A DNA stretch of 64,000 bases from Clostridium manihotivorum. GTDB lineage: Bacteria > Bacillota > Clostridia > Clostridiales > Clostridiaceae. Under the pieces are notes generated by a model, which worked only from the letters and a program-made list of their open reading frames with translations, did no database searches and was not told the DNA's origin. The stretch covers positions 930,001-994,000 of the forward strand of contig NZ_CP025746.1 of the NCBI RefSeq assembly GCF_004015185.1, read 5' to 3'. This document shows positions 33,461-42,401 of this stretch, piece after piece (within the stretch, counting starts at the first letter, position 1; every line of letters starts with the position of its first letter). The position numbers and the translations under genes are program-made.

Positions 33461-34189
33461 ATGAAAATAATAAATGAACTTATAAAAAGTATTATAGAAG
33501 ATATAAATAAAAATAGTAAATCCGCAAATTATGATAAGCTTTTAGCTAAAAAAGTAGACTTGCTATATGGTTATTGCGATAATGTCCAAAAAACATCTAA
33601 GCAGTTAATAGAAAAAATAAATAATCTAGATGATTGCTTGAGTAGTTATAAAGAGTATCATATAGAAAATCATTCAAAAAGCTCAATAATAGTAGAAACT
33701 ATTTTGCAGTGTAATATATCAAAAGATATTTATAGTATAATATTTCAGATAAATAAAGCTTGTTGCAAAATAAATGAAGCAAAGAAAAATAACAATAAAG
33801 ATACATATTATAATATTATGGATTTTAAAATGACTAAGTTGAATAGGAAAAGCTTTTATCATGTAAGAAATAAGAAATTATATGATCAACTTAATGATTT
33901 TATTAAACTTGTAAATGATAAATACATAGAGATATCTAAAAAAGCATATTATTTTAATAACTATATAAATAACTACATTAGGAATGAAAGAACTATTATA
34001 GAAGCTATGGATGAAATAAGTGATTTTGATATAATTGGATATTTAAAGGCTTTAGATGGGTGTATAATAGATATTCTAGATGATATTAATAGTTTGTTAA
34101 AACAGAATAGTAAATATATTAACTCATTTAAGAATGACTTTACTTTAAATGATGATAAAGAAGTTGTTAATATTATAAATGCAAATTGA
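33461..34189 (+). CDS. Helical protein of unknown function
   Basis: 242 residues, Lys/Asn/Ile-rich, almost wholly helical in appearance, no membrane segments or known motifs. Long amphipathic stretches (about 35-70, 140-180 and 205-230) suggest a coiled-coil or helical bundle. The ATG is chosen after GAGGGGGG. It follows the EAL gene by 14 bp and may be a partner of that phosphodiesterase. I do not recognise the family. Confidence 0.6.
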   Translation: MKIINELIKSIIEDINKNSKSANYDKLLAKKVDLLYGYCDNVQKTSKQLIEKINNLDDCLSSYKEYHIENHSKSSIIVETILQCNISKDIYSIIFQINKACCKINEAKKNNNKDTYYNIMDFKMTKLNRKSFYHVRNKKLYDQLNDFIKLVNDKYIEISKKAYYFNNYINNYIRNERTIIEAMDEISDFDIIGYLKALDGCIIDILDDINSLLKQNSKYINSFKNDFTLNDDKEVVNIINAN

Positions 34190-34268
34190 TATTAATGTAG
34201 TATAAGAGAGGTTATAATAACAAGTGATTAATATTTAGATGAAAAACTTAATAAAGTGAAAAAAAGTA

Positions 34269-34352
34269 TTGACAAATATTGATAAAGTGGTTATTATATA
34301 GATATAAAGCAAAGGCGCTTTTACTACAAAGTAAAAGTGCCTTTATTTTTTC
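34269..34352 (+). ncRNA. Promoter directly followed by terminator, candidate tiny RNA
   Basis: TTGACA (34269-34274), 17-bp spacer, TATTAT (34292-34297). The predicted transcript start near 34304 is only about 7 bp before AAAGGCGCTTTTAC / GTAAAAGTGCCTTT (34311-34344) and ATTTTTTC. The transcript would be little more than a terminator hairpin of about 45 nt. The same hairpin may simply end the upstream operon. Confidence 0.4.
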
Positions 34353-34450
34353 TTTATCATAAAGTAGTATCAATAATAAATTATTATTTGAAACTTTATG
34401 ACAGATTAAAAAATATCAATAAATTAGATTTTAGTATTTAAAAAAGTAAT

Positions 34451-34589
34451 TTTACAGATCTCTATCTAAAGTTATAATAGCGATTTGTAAGAAGTTAAAT
34501 GTGCTATTTCTTAATAATCATAATAAAACATATATAAAACCTTACTTTTCCCTTTCATGTGTGATAGAGCAATCTATCACCTTTTTTTT
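34451..34589 (+). ncRNA. Candidate small RNA of about 105 nt
   Basis: TTTACA (34451-34456), 16-bp spacer, TATAAT (34473-34478). About 80 nt of non-coding AT-rich sequence follows, then terminator GTGATAGA / TCTATCAC and TTTTTTTT (34561-34589). No ORF longer than 12 codons is inside. This is a complete transcription unit without a gene. Confidence 0.45.
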
Positions 34590-34630
34590 ATTGTATAGAC
34601 TAATTATATAAATAAGTATTATCTAAAGCT

Positions 34631-34710
34631 ATCAATATCAAGGCTTTAGAAAACCTATTTATACTAAACAATAAAAAAGAAATCTTATTAGCCTACCATA
34701 ATTCTCCTTA
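34631..34710. repeat. Dispersed repeat family F, copy F2
   Basis: ATCAATATCAAGGCTTTAGA, AACCTATTTA and CTTATTAGCCTACC match copy F3 at 51708-51787 in the same order; the middle is more divergent. Confidence 0.5.
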
Positions 34711-34797
34711 ATACTAATTTTTAAAATAGTGTATAAAAATTAGTAATTTAATGCAAAATAAATCCATAATATTCCTAATAGAATGGAGAGAGTAAAA

Positions 34798-34959
34798 ATG
34801 GGGCTTTTTAAATATTTTTTCAGTAAAAAATATCGACAGAAATATTATGGTGATAGTATTCATAATATTACATATAGCATTGATGAAGAAGATAAGATTT
34901 ACTTAGAAATAAATACTCCGCATAAAGATATTGTGGTTACTAAAAAGCATAGTGGATAA
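34798..34959 (+). CDS. Small protein of unknown function (53 aa)
   Basis: ATG at 34798, preceded by GGAGAGAG, opens 53 codons ending in TAA: MGLFKYFFSKKYRQKYYGDS at the start, basic and aromatic, then an acidic middle (SIDEEDKIYLEINTP). No membrane helix or cysteine. Codon use is normal for the window. No family recognised. The flanking kilobase has no other protein gene. Confidence 0.55.
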   Translation: MGLFKYFFSKKYRQKYYGDSIHNITYSIDEEDKIYLEINTPHKDIVVTKKHSG

Positions 34960-35011
34960 AGTTTTTAATCATATTGCAATATAGAATATATATATTTAAT
35001 ATATTTATATA

Positions 35012-35113
35012 TATGTATCATTTACGAAAACTTAATTTACACATTTTCGATAATCGGCCCTTCTGGGGATTATAGAACCTGCATAAATTAATAGTTAAAG
35101 TTGGATACCTATA
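35012..35113. mobile_element. MITE-like family A element, copy A7
   Basis: TATGTATCATTTACG to AAAGTTGGATACCTATA, centre ATAATCGGCCCTTCTGGGGA. 102 bp. Confidence 0.65.
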
Positions 35114-35213
35114 GGGAACCTTTATGAAAACTTAATTTATACTTTTTACAAAATCGCGGCTTCTGGGGATTTTATAGCATGTATAAATTAATAGTTGAAG
35201 TTGGATCCCTATA
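35110..35213. mobile_element. MITE-like family A element, copy A8
   Basis: TATAGGGAACCTTTATG to GAAGTTGGATCCCTATA, sharing the TATA junction with A7. Very similar to A4 (same GGGAACCTTTATGAAAAC left end). It ends 28 bp before the cyclo-ligase start codon and so lies in its promoter/leader. Confidence 0.7.
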
Positions 35214-35240
35214 TAATATCTATATTGATTGGAGACAAAT

Positions 35241-35804
35241 ATGAATAAAAAGGATTGTAGAAATTTAATAAAGAATAAAAGAAGACTTTTGGATAAAGAT
35301 GTTAAACTAAGCTCAGATAATGCAATTAAACATAGACTATTAAATATGACTGAATATAAAAAAGCAAAGAACTTGTTTATTTATGTATCTATGGAGGACG
35401 AAATATATACTCATGAAATAATAAATCTATCTCTTGCTTTAGGTAAAAAGGTATTTGTTCCTAAAGTAGATAGGGTTTCAAAGACTATGATACCTGTTCA
35501 AATAAATTCTATCAATGAACTGATAAAAGTTCCTCCATTTGGTATCTTGGAACCTGAATTTAGCCATATTGAAAATCAGGTTGATAAAATAGATCTAGCA
35601 GTAACTCCAGGATTAGCCTTTTCTAGAAATGGAGATAGATTAGGGTACGGGGCTGGTTATTATGATAAGTTTTTTAAAGAAAATAAGGATATAGTTAAGG
35701 TTGCCCTTGCTTATGACTTTCAAATTTTAGATTTTATACCAACTGAAGTCCATGATGAAAAAATTAATTTTCTAATATCTGAAAAGGAGTTAATAATAAT
35801 TTAA
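35241..35804 (+). CDS. 5-formyltetrahydrofolate cyclo-ligase
   Basis: 187 residues. ATP-dependent conversion of 5-formyl-THF to 5,10-methenyl-THF in folate one-carbon metabolism, cytosolic. Family motifs: N-terminal KKDCRNLIKNKRR, LFIYVSMEDEIYTHEII, and the ATP/substrate segment DLAVTPGLAFSRNGDRLGYGAGYYDKF. The ATG is taken behind TTGGAG; a TTG 12 bp earlier would use the RBS itself. The gene carries a family A element just upstream. Confidence 0.9.
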   Translation: MNKKDCRNLIKNKRRLLDKDVKLSSDNAIKHRLLNMTEYKKAKNLFIYVSMEDEIYTHEIINLSLALGKKVFVPKVDRVSKTMIPVQINSINELIKVPPFGILEPEFSHIENQVDKIDLAVTPGLAFSRNGDRLGYGAGYYDKFFKENKDIVKVALAYDFQILDFIPTEVHDEKINFLISEKELIII

Positions 35805-35929
35805 ATAAAAAAATTTATTATTAAAAATTATTTTTATATATTATAATATTAGTAAAGTTACTAAATTTAACCTTTTGTTATATAGGTTTAAATTAGTAAT
35901 TAATAATATATTTAAAAGGGGGCAAAAGA

Positions 35930-37624
35930 ATGAAGTTTAATGATTTCAAGTATGAAAGACCAAATTATGATGAGGTCAAGGAGTTGTTTATTTCCATTGT
36001 AGCTGAGTTAAAGGGAGCTAATAACTCAGAAAAACAATATCAGTGTATTAAAGAAATAAATAAGATAAGAAACCATATCCAAACAATGGGAACATTAGTG
36101 CAAATAAGACATACTATTGATACTACTGATACTTATTATGATGAAGAACAAAATTACTGGGATGAGTACTCACCATTATATAATGAGCTGGATTCGATTT
36201 TCTATAAAGAAATTGTTAATTCAAAGTTTAGACCAAGCCTTGAAGAAAAACTAGGTAAGCAGTTTTTTACTCTTGCAGAGTTTTCTTTAAAAGCATTTTC
36301 TTCAGAAATAATAGAAGATTTACAACTTGAGAATAAATTAAGCTCAGAATATACAAAACTTATTGCATCGGCAAAGATTCCGTTTGAAGGACAGGAAAGA
36401 AATCTTTCAGGTTTGGTACCTTTTATTCAAAGTAAGGATAGAGATGTAAGAAAGAAAGCATCTGATGCAAAATATAGGTTTTTCGTTGAGAATGAAGCTG
36501 AGATAGATAGAATATATGATGACTTGGTAAAAGTAAGAACTAGGATAGCAAAAACATTAGGATTTAACAACTTTGTAGAGTTGGGATATATAAGAATGAT
36601 GAGAAGCGATTATAATCCTGAAATGGTTGCTAACTTCAGAAAACAGGTTAAAGAATATATTGTTCCAGCTGCTTCAAAATTATATGATAGACAAGCTGAA
36701 AGGCTAAATTTAAAAGACTTAACTTACTATGATGAAAAATTTGAATTTATTAGTGGCAATGCAGTTCCAAAAGGAACTTCAGAATGGATATTAGAGAATG
36801 GTGTAAAGATGTACTCTGAATTGTCTCCAGAAACAAAAGAATTTTTCGACTTTATGGTTGAAGGAGAACTTTTAGATTTGGTTACAAAGAAGGGGAAAGC
36901 AGGTGGTGGATACTGCACCTATATACCTGAATATAAGTCTCCATTTATATTCTCTAACTTCAATGGTACTTCAGGTGATGTAGATGTATTAACTCATGAA
37001 GCAGGGCATGCATTCCAAGTTTATTCTTCTAGATGGATTGAGATCCCGGAATGCAACTTTCCAACTTATGAAAGCTGTGAAATTCATTCTATGAGTATGG
37101 AATTCTTCACTTGGCCTTGGATGAATTTATTTTTCCAAGACGATACGGATAAATACAAGTTTATTCATCTGGGAAGTGCTATAAAGTTTATTCCTTATGG
37201 TATAACTGTTGATGAATTCCAGCATTTCATATATGAAAATCCTGATGTAACTCCTGCTGAAAGAAAGAAAGCTTGGAGAGATATAGAAAAGAAGTATTTA
37301 CCTCATAAGAATTATGAAGGATGCGATTTCTTGGAAAGAGGAGGATGGTGGTTCCAACAAGGACATATATTCGAATCACCTTTCTATTATATTGATTATA
37401 CCTTAGCTCAAATTTGTGCTCTTCAATTCTGGAAGAGAGCAAATGAAAATAGAGAAGAGGCTTGGAAGGACTATGTTAACTTATGCAAGGTTGGAGGAAC
37501 AAAATCTTTCTTAGATCTAGTTCAATATGCAAACTTAAAGTCTCCTTTTGAAGATGGATGTGTTGAATCAATTATAACTTCAATAGAGCAGTGGTTAGAT
37601 TCAGTAGATGACAAGAATCTGTAA
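35930..37624 (+). CDS. M3-family oligoendopeptidase
   Basis: 564 residues. Zinc metallopeptidase with LTHEAGHAFQVYSS (HExxH, about 354-358) and the third ligand in ESCEIHSMSMEFFTWPW. It resembles oligoendopeptidase F-type enzymes that cut short peptides in the cytosol; no signal peptide. AAGGGGGC precedes the ATG. Monocistronic with its own terminator. Confidence 0.9.
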   Translation: MKFNDFKYERPNYDEVKELFISIVAELKGANNSEKQYQCIKEINKIRNHIQTMGTLVQIRHTIDTTDTYYDEEQNYWDEYSPLYNELDSIFYKEIVNSKFRPSLEEKLGKQFFTLAEFSLKAFSSEIIEDLQLENKLSSEYTKLIASAKIPFEGQERNLSGLVPFIQSKDRDVRKKASDAKYRFFVENEAEIDRIYDDLVKVRTRIAKTLGFNNFVELGYIRMMRSDYNPEMVANFRKQVKEYIVPAASKLYDRQAERLNLKDLTYYDEKFEFISGNAVPKGTSEWILENGVKMYSELSPETKEFFDFMVEGELLDLVTKKGKAGGGYCTYIPEYKSPFIFSNFNGTSGDVDVLTHEAGHAFQVYSSRWIEIPECNFPTYESCEIHSMSMEFFTWPWMNLFFQDDTDKYKFIHLGSAIKFIPYGITVDEFQHFIYENPDVTPAERKKAWRDIEKKYLPHKNYEGCDFLERGGWWFQQGHIFESPFYYIDYTLAQICALQFWKRANENREEAWKDYVNLCKVGGTKSFLDLVQYANLKSPFEDGCVESIITSIEQWLDSVDDKNL

Positions 37625-37656
37625 TATAAGCTGAATTTAAAATATTATATCTAATT

Positions 37657-37693
37657 AAAAAAGTAGAACTCGGTGGGAGTTCTACTTTTTTTT
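37657..37693. terminator. Bidirectional terminator between M3 peptidase and thrS
   Basis: AAAAAAGTAGAACTC / GAGTTCTACTTTTTTTT, 5-nt loop; serves the two convergent genes. Confidence 0.9.
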
Positions 37694-39629
37694 AATGTTC
37701 CTTAGTAGCTATTTCGTTAGCTAATCTATCTACTAATACAGTCAAGTCTAGGGAACCTTCGTCACCAGCTTTTCTGCTTCTAACAGATACTGAATTGCTT
37801 TCAGCTTCTTTTTCACCAACGATTAGTATATATGGAGTTTTATCAACAGATGCTTCTCTTATCTTGTAACCTATTTTTTCAGCTCTGTAATCACCTTCAA
37901 CTCTTACACCTTTAAGTCTTAATGCCTTAACTACTAATTCTGCATAGTCATTGTACTTATCGGATATAGGAAGCACTTTGGCTTGAACTGGAGCTAACCA
38001 AGTTGGTAGAGCACCAGCATACTTTTCAATAAGCATTGCAAGTGTTCTTTCATAGCAGCCTATAGAACTTCTATGAATTACATATGGAAGCTTCTTTTCT
38101 CCATCCTTATCTATATAAGTCATGTTAAATCTTCCAGCTAGAGCAAAGTCTATTTGAACTGTTATTATAGTATCTTCCTTACCATGAACATTTCTTGCTT
38201 GTATATCAAGCTTAGGACCATAGAAAGCTGCTTCTCCGTCTGCTTCTACATAGTCTATATTAAGGTGGTTAAGGATTTCTCTCATTAAGTTTTGAGTATC
38301 TTCCCAAGCCTGAGGATTATCTATATACTTTTCCTTATCATTAGGATCCCATTTTGAGAATCTGTATGATATATCATCTTGTATACCTAAAGTAGTCATA
38401 ACATATTTAATTAAATCTACTACATCCTTAAATTCTTGCTCAACTTGCTCTGGAGTACAAACAATATGACCATCTGCCAAAGTAAATTGTCTAACTCTTG
38501 TAAGGCCATGCATTTCACCAGAAGCTTCGTTTCTGAATAATGTAGAAGTCTCAGCGTATCTTAAAGGTAAATCTCTATAACTATGCTGTTCTGCATTGTA
38601 TATTGAGAACTGGAATGGGCATGTCATTGGTCTTAAACCAAATACTTCGCTATCATGCTCTTCATCCCCTAGAACGAACATTCCATCCTTATAGTGTTGC
38701 CAGTGGCCAGATACCTTGTATAAGTCACTTTTAGCCATAAAAGGAGTTTTAGTAAGAAGGTAACCTCTTCTCTCTTCTTCATCTTCTATCCATCTTTGAA
38801 GCACTTGAATAACCTTAGCTCCCTTAGGCATTAGTAGTGGAAGTCCTTGACCTATAGTCTCATTAGTAGTAAATAGATTTAATTCTCTTCCAAGCTTGTT
38901 ATGATCTCTTTGTTTAGCTTCTTCTAATGCAGCTAAATGCTCTTCCAAATCAGATTTTTTTGTGAACGCAGTACCATATATTCTAGTAAGCATCTTATTT
39001 TTTTCGTTGCCTCTCCAATATGCACCAGCACTTCTAAGTAGCTTAATAGCTTTTATTACTTTTACTGACATAAGATGTGGGCCTGCACATAAATCAACAA
39101 AATCACCAAGCTTGTAGAATGAAATGATTTCGTCTTCTGGTAGATCGTTTATAAGTTCAACCTTATAAGGTTCGTTCTTTTCTTCCATTAGTTTTAGAGC
39201 TTCTTGTCTTGGAAGTTCAAATCTCTCTATCTCAGGTTCTTCTTTTATTATTTTTTTCATTTCATCTTCAAGTTTTCCAAGGTCTGCAGCTGAGAATGAA
39301 TTTTCCTTATCAAAATCATAATAGAATCCATTAGTAATAGATGGTCCTATAGCAAGCTTTGTTTCAGGGAAAAGTCTTTTTACTGCATATGCTAGTATGT
39401 GTGAAGTTGTGTGTCTAAAAGCATCTTTTCCTTCTTGAGAGTCAAATGTACAAATACTTAAATTGCAATCTTCCTCTACTTTGAATCTTAAGTCAACAAC
39501 CTTATCGTTAACTATTCCGCAGCAAGCAATTCTTGCCAATCCTTCACTTATTCCTTTAGCAATTTCATATACTGACAAACCAGCTTCAAATTCTTTTACT
39601 GATCCATCTTTAAGAGTAATTTTTAACAT
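37692..39629 (-). CDS. thrS: Threonyl-tRNA synthetase
   Basis: 645 residues, full bacterial length: TGS domain (1-62), the editing domain with HTTSHILAYAVKRLFPETKLAIGP and CAGPHLMS (zinc-like HxxxH and C/H residues), class II catalytic core (about 245-535) with RNEASGEMHGLTRVRQF (motif 2), GSIGCYERTLAMLIEKY-like motif 3 (HRSSIGCYERTLAMLIE), and anticodon-binding domain (about 540-645). It charges tRNAThr. Preceded by a T-box leader on the same strand. Confidence 0.97.
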   Translation of the reverse strand: MLKITLKDGSVKEFEAGLSVYEIAKGISEGLARIACCGIVNDKVVDLRFKVEEDCNLSICTFDSQEGKDAFRHTTSHILAYAVKRLFPETKLAIGPSITNGFYYDFDKENSFSAADLGKLEDEMKKIIKEEPEIERFELPRQEALKLMEEKNEPYKVELINDLPEDEIISFYKLGDFVDLCAGPHLMSVKVIKAIKLLRSAGAYWRGNEKNKMLTRIYGTAFTKKSDLEEHLAALEEAKQRDHNKLGRELNLFTTNETIGQGLPLLMPKGAKVIQVLQRWIEDEEERRGYLLTKTPFMAKSDLYKVSGHWQHYKDGMFVLGDEEHDSEVFGLRPMTCPFQFSIYNAEQHSYRDLPLRYAETSTLFRNEASGEMHGLTRVRQFTLADGHIVCTPEQVEQEFKDVVDLIKYVMTTLGIQDDISYRFSKWDPNDKEKYIDNPQAWEDTQNLMREILNHLNIDYVEADGEAAFYGPKLDIQARNVHGKEDTIITVQIDFALAGRFNMTYIDKDGEKKLPYVIHRSSIGCYERTLAMLIEKYAGALPTWLAPVQAKVLPISDKYNDYAELVVKALRLKGVRVEGDYRAEKIGYKIREASVDKTPYILIVGEKEAESNSVSVRSRKAGDEGSLDLTVLVDRLANEIATKEH

Positions 39630-39762
39630 ATGTGAATCTCCCTTCGTAATAAAATGTTTTTTTTATATCTAAATTAAAGTTGCCACAATTTATGATGCAT
39701 TATCCAAACTTTAACTACAAGTCAGGATGTATAAAGTACTTTAATATAGAATTGATGAAAAT

Positions 39763-39990
39763 AAAAAACTCCCGTCCCTATATGCAAGGGACGGGAGAAT
39801 AATATACCCGTGGTTCCACCCAAATTACTTGAAAAAACAAGTCTCTTTAGTAATCTTAACGCGATTTGACGAACTTTATTAAAGTCACTCAGAGGTGGTT
39901 TTCAGCTAATTTCATTTAAAAATACTTACACCAAATGTATTTTCTCTCTGCAAATGTACCAAAGCTTACTCTTCTCTTCATAGAATTAAA
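39763..39990 (-). promoter_or_regulatory. T-box leader controlling thrS
   Basis: On the minus strand, the antiterminator T-box GGGTGGAACCACGGG (39809-39823) precedes the terminator CTCCCGTCCCT / AGGGACGGGAG with TTTTTT (39763-39797). The upstream stem I has GAAAACCACCTCTGAG, where ACC is the likely threonine specifier codon. Uncharged tRNAThr should favour read-through into thrS. Confidence 0.92.
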
Positions 39991-40007
39991 CTAACTATTT
40001 TTTATAA

Positions 40008-40036
40008 ATTATAAATTTATTTTATTTTAATGTCAA
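40008..40036 (-). promoter_or_regulatory. Promoter of the thrS T-box leader
   Basis: Minus strand TTGACA (40036-40031), 17-bp spacer, TATAAT (40013-40008). Between this and 40394 lies about 355 bp of AT-rich DNA with no gene that I can support. Confidence 0.8.
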
Positions 40037-40393
40037 GTGGTTACAAGCTTAATAATTAATATATGACAGTAAAATAAAATAATCATAAATATAAAGTTAG
40101 TATATATTTATTATTTCAAGCTAAAAATTTAGTATTTGGGTGGAGATACGTTTATACTAATCTGTTCAGTAGTAGTATAATGTTTTTATAAAATAAATTA
40201 TAGATTACATTTAAATAACTATATTTACATAATAAAGTTCAATTATGTAAAGTTATTGCTAACGTATATTTTCCCTTTTAATCTCTATTTTAGAGCTTAA
40301 AAATCAAAATACAATTTTTTTATTTCTATTAATGTCTAAGATGATCCTTCATAACTTATAGACGAAATAGGTACAAAGTAGATAAGTGATAAA

Positions 40394-40657
40394 CTATCTA
40401 AATCTCCATACTGCTGTTTGTGAGTTGTATTCATTACCATAAGAACTTTCGTAGTTTAAGAATTCTAATCCTAATTCATTTTGGTAGTTACTTATAAAGC
40501 TAGTTAATCCTATATTGTTGGTGCTGTAGGAAGGTGTGTAGGGAGAACCTGTAATTTTCTCTATAATGCCAATGGTGGTTATTTCGGAATAATCATTGTA
40601 TAGCTCTGATATAGCTTTTTTTACCTCTTCTAATAAAATTTCGTCTAAATTTTTCAT
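40394..40657 (-). CDS. Small protein of unknown function (87 aa)
   Basis: 87 residues, acidic, no membrane segment. MKNLDEILLEEVKKAISELY starts an amphipathic helix; the rest is Asn/Ser/Tyr-rich (TPSYSTNNIGLTSFISNYQN). CGGAGGAAC precedes the ATG. The family is not recognised. It lies 185 bp outside the left end of the integrated element, so it belongs to the chromosome rather than the element. Confidence 0.55.
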   Translation of the reverse strand: MKNLDEILLEEVKKAISELYNDYSEITTIGIIEKITGSPYTPSYSTNNIGLTSFISNYQNELGLEFLNYESSYGNEYNSQTAVWRFR

Positions 40658-40841
40658 TTATAAGTTCCTCCGATTTATATTTCTTATGAATTATATTAAG
40701 TAAAATTCAATAATATTACTATTAATTGAAAAGAATAACCTATGATAGCTAAAATTAATTATTTACTTAGAATATTAATAAATTAAACCTAATACATTTA
40801 CATAATACGATATAAATGGTAAAATGTTACTTGAATATTAT

Positions 40842-40905
40842 GCGGCAATAACTCAACGGCAGAGTGTCACCTTCCCAAGGTGGAGGCTGCGGGTTCAAAT
40901 CCCGT
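40842..40905 (+). pseudogene. tRNA-Gly(CCC), 5' part, split by the integrated element
   Basis: Acceptor GCGGCAA, D arm, anticodon arm TCACC-TTCCCAA-GGTGG (anticodon CCC) and T arm GCGGG-TTCAAAT-CCCGT are intact. The following bases CATCTGG cannot pair with GCGGCAA. The matching TTGCCGC plus TCCA is found 6.9 kb away at 47848-47858. The gene was therefore broken inside its 3' end, unlike the usual tRNA-restoring integration. Confidence 0.85.
40891..40905. other. attL, left attachment site
   Basis: GGGTTCAAATCCCGT in the T arm of tRNA-Gly(CCC), identical to 47833-47847. The flanks differ (CTGC/CATC here, ATAA/TTGC at the other end), which fixes the 15-bp core. Confidence 0.88.
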
Positions 40906-41006
40906 CATCTGGACAAGCTTTTTGACATATAAAGTTTGATAAATAAATAGATTTAGCTAGTTATTTATTTCTATAGAGTTGAGTCCACTATGAGTCCGTT
41001 AATTTA

Positions 41007-42257
41007 TTAACTAGTCCTATTTAGAGAACTAAGAGCATTTTGTATTAATCTTCTGTTCTCATCTTTAGTATTGTTGTTATAAATATATCCGATAGTGGTT
41101 TCAATGGTGGAATGTCCAAGATATTGACGTATCATCTCAAGGGGTATACCGTTCTTATGCATTTCAGAAGCTACAGTTCTTCTTATATCATGAGCGGATT
41201 TTACTTCTATTTTTGCTTTCCTACATAATTTGCGTAATCGCTTATCAATTTCATTCGTTTGAGTGCGTCCATCAGAATCACAGAATATAAAATCATCATC
41301 TTTATAGCCATGCTGGATATTTATAACTTTTACCTTTTCAAATATTTTTAATTCATATTCGCCAATAGGGAGATACCTATCACCGTAAGGACTGCGTTTT
41401 TTAGTGTGATTGACTACTATAGGGTGTTGTTTTCCATCAGTTCCTAAATCCAATGTTTCCATTCGATGTATGTGTATTTCTTTGTTAATATAGTCTATAT
41501 CTGAGAACTTCAAGGCGGATACTTCACCTATTCTTAAACCAAGTTTGAATAGAATTAATATTGCATATGCATCTGTATTTTGGGGAAGAACTGATAATTC
41601 CACACTAATAGCATTAAATAACTTATCAACTTCTATTTTGTTGTATACACGACTTGAATCATTTTTATGAACTTCTGGAATACAGGCAGAAGTTTTTACC
41701 TCAGCATCATTAAATGGATTATCCTTTATCAAACCTTTTCTATATGCGAATTTAAGCATATCTTTAACTATAAATCGCATGTTATTTAGAGTTTTATATG
41801 ACATAGGATGTTTATTAATGCATGAATATAGAAAATTCTCAATATCATTTGGTGCAATTTTTGCCAGTGGTATAGCTACAAAGGAAGTGTTTTCATAATA
41901 TTTTCTCCAGTGCTGTTGGTTTCTTATAATTGTTCTAGATGAAATAGTCTCATGCCTACGTTTTTCAAGCCATTGAGGATATAAGTCCTGTAGAGCTTTG
42001 ACAGTGAAAAAGTAATGTTCATATAATTTATCATACAGAGCATCTTCACTCATTGCTGATATTTTTTTACGCTTACCATCTTCTGACTTTATATATGTTT
42101 GCCATCTACTAGATATGTCCTTAGGTGATGTGACTACATATGAGTGTACTTTATTTACTTTTGCTTTTTTCATTATATTTACTATTTTCAACGCATCTAA
42201 GTTCATTGTACTATCATTTAATGCTTCGTTCAATAATGAAGTATCATAATGACTCAT
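41007..42257 (-). CDS. int: Element tyrosine integrase
   Basis: About 416 residues. The N-terminal part (about 95-215) includes a SAM-like core-binding domain (LAKIAPNDIENFLYSCINKHPMSYKTLNNM). The catalytic domain has arginine in FKLGLRIGEVSALKF, HDIRRTVASEM (HxxR), YLGHSTIETT and tyrosine in IGYIYNN, so R-H-R-H-Y is complete. It catalyses integration and excision at the att sites and sits 100 bp from attL, the usual place. The start is the ATG 7 bp after AGGAGGTGG; a longer frame has no RBS. Confidence 0.95.
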   Translation of the reverse strand: MSHYDTSLLNEALNDSTMNLDALKIVNIMKKAKVNKVHSYVVTSPKDISSRWQTYIKSEDGKRKKISAMSEDALYDKLYEHYFFTVKALQDLYPQWLEKRRHETISSRTIIRNQQHWRKYYENTSFVAIPLAKIAPNDIENFLYSCINKHPMSYKTLNNMRFIVKDMLKFAYRKGLIKDNPFNDAEVKTSACIPEVHKNDSSRVYNKIEVDKLFNAISVELSVLPQNTDAYAILILFKLGLRIGEVSALKFSDIDYINKEIHIHRMETLDLGTDGKQHPIVVNHTKKRSPYGDRYLPIGEYELKIFEKVKVINIQHGYKDDDFIFCDSDGRTQTNEIDKRLRKLCRKAKIEVKSAHDIRRTVASEMHKNGIPLEMIRQYLGHSTIETTIGYIYNNNTKDENRRLIQNALSSLNRTS

Positions 42258-42401
42258 ATTAGTCACCACCTCCTTTTTTATATATAGATTTGATGAGCTT
42301 ATGCCAATTAACTTTAAGAACGTATTTAACAAAAATGGATGAATGAACTATGAATTTTTAAAAAGCTCAGATATTTTTAACTGTTCAGACTCAGTCAATG
42401 G

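Noticed and set aside
40891..40915. A functional tRNA-Gly rebuilt by the element's own sequence at attL
   Set aside because: CATCTGG cannot form the acceptor stem with GCGGCAA (at most three scattered pairs).
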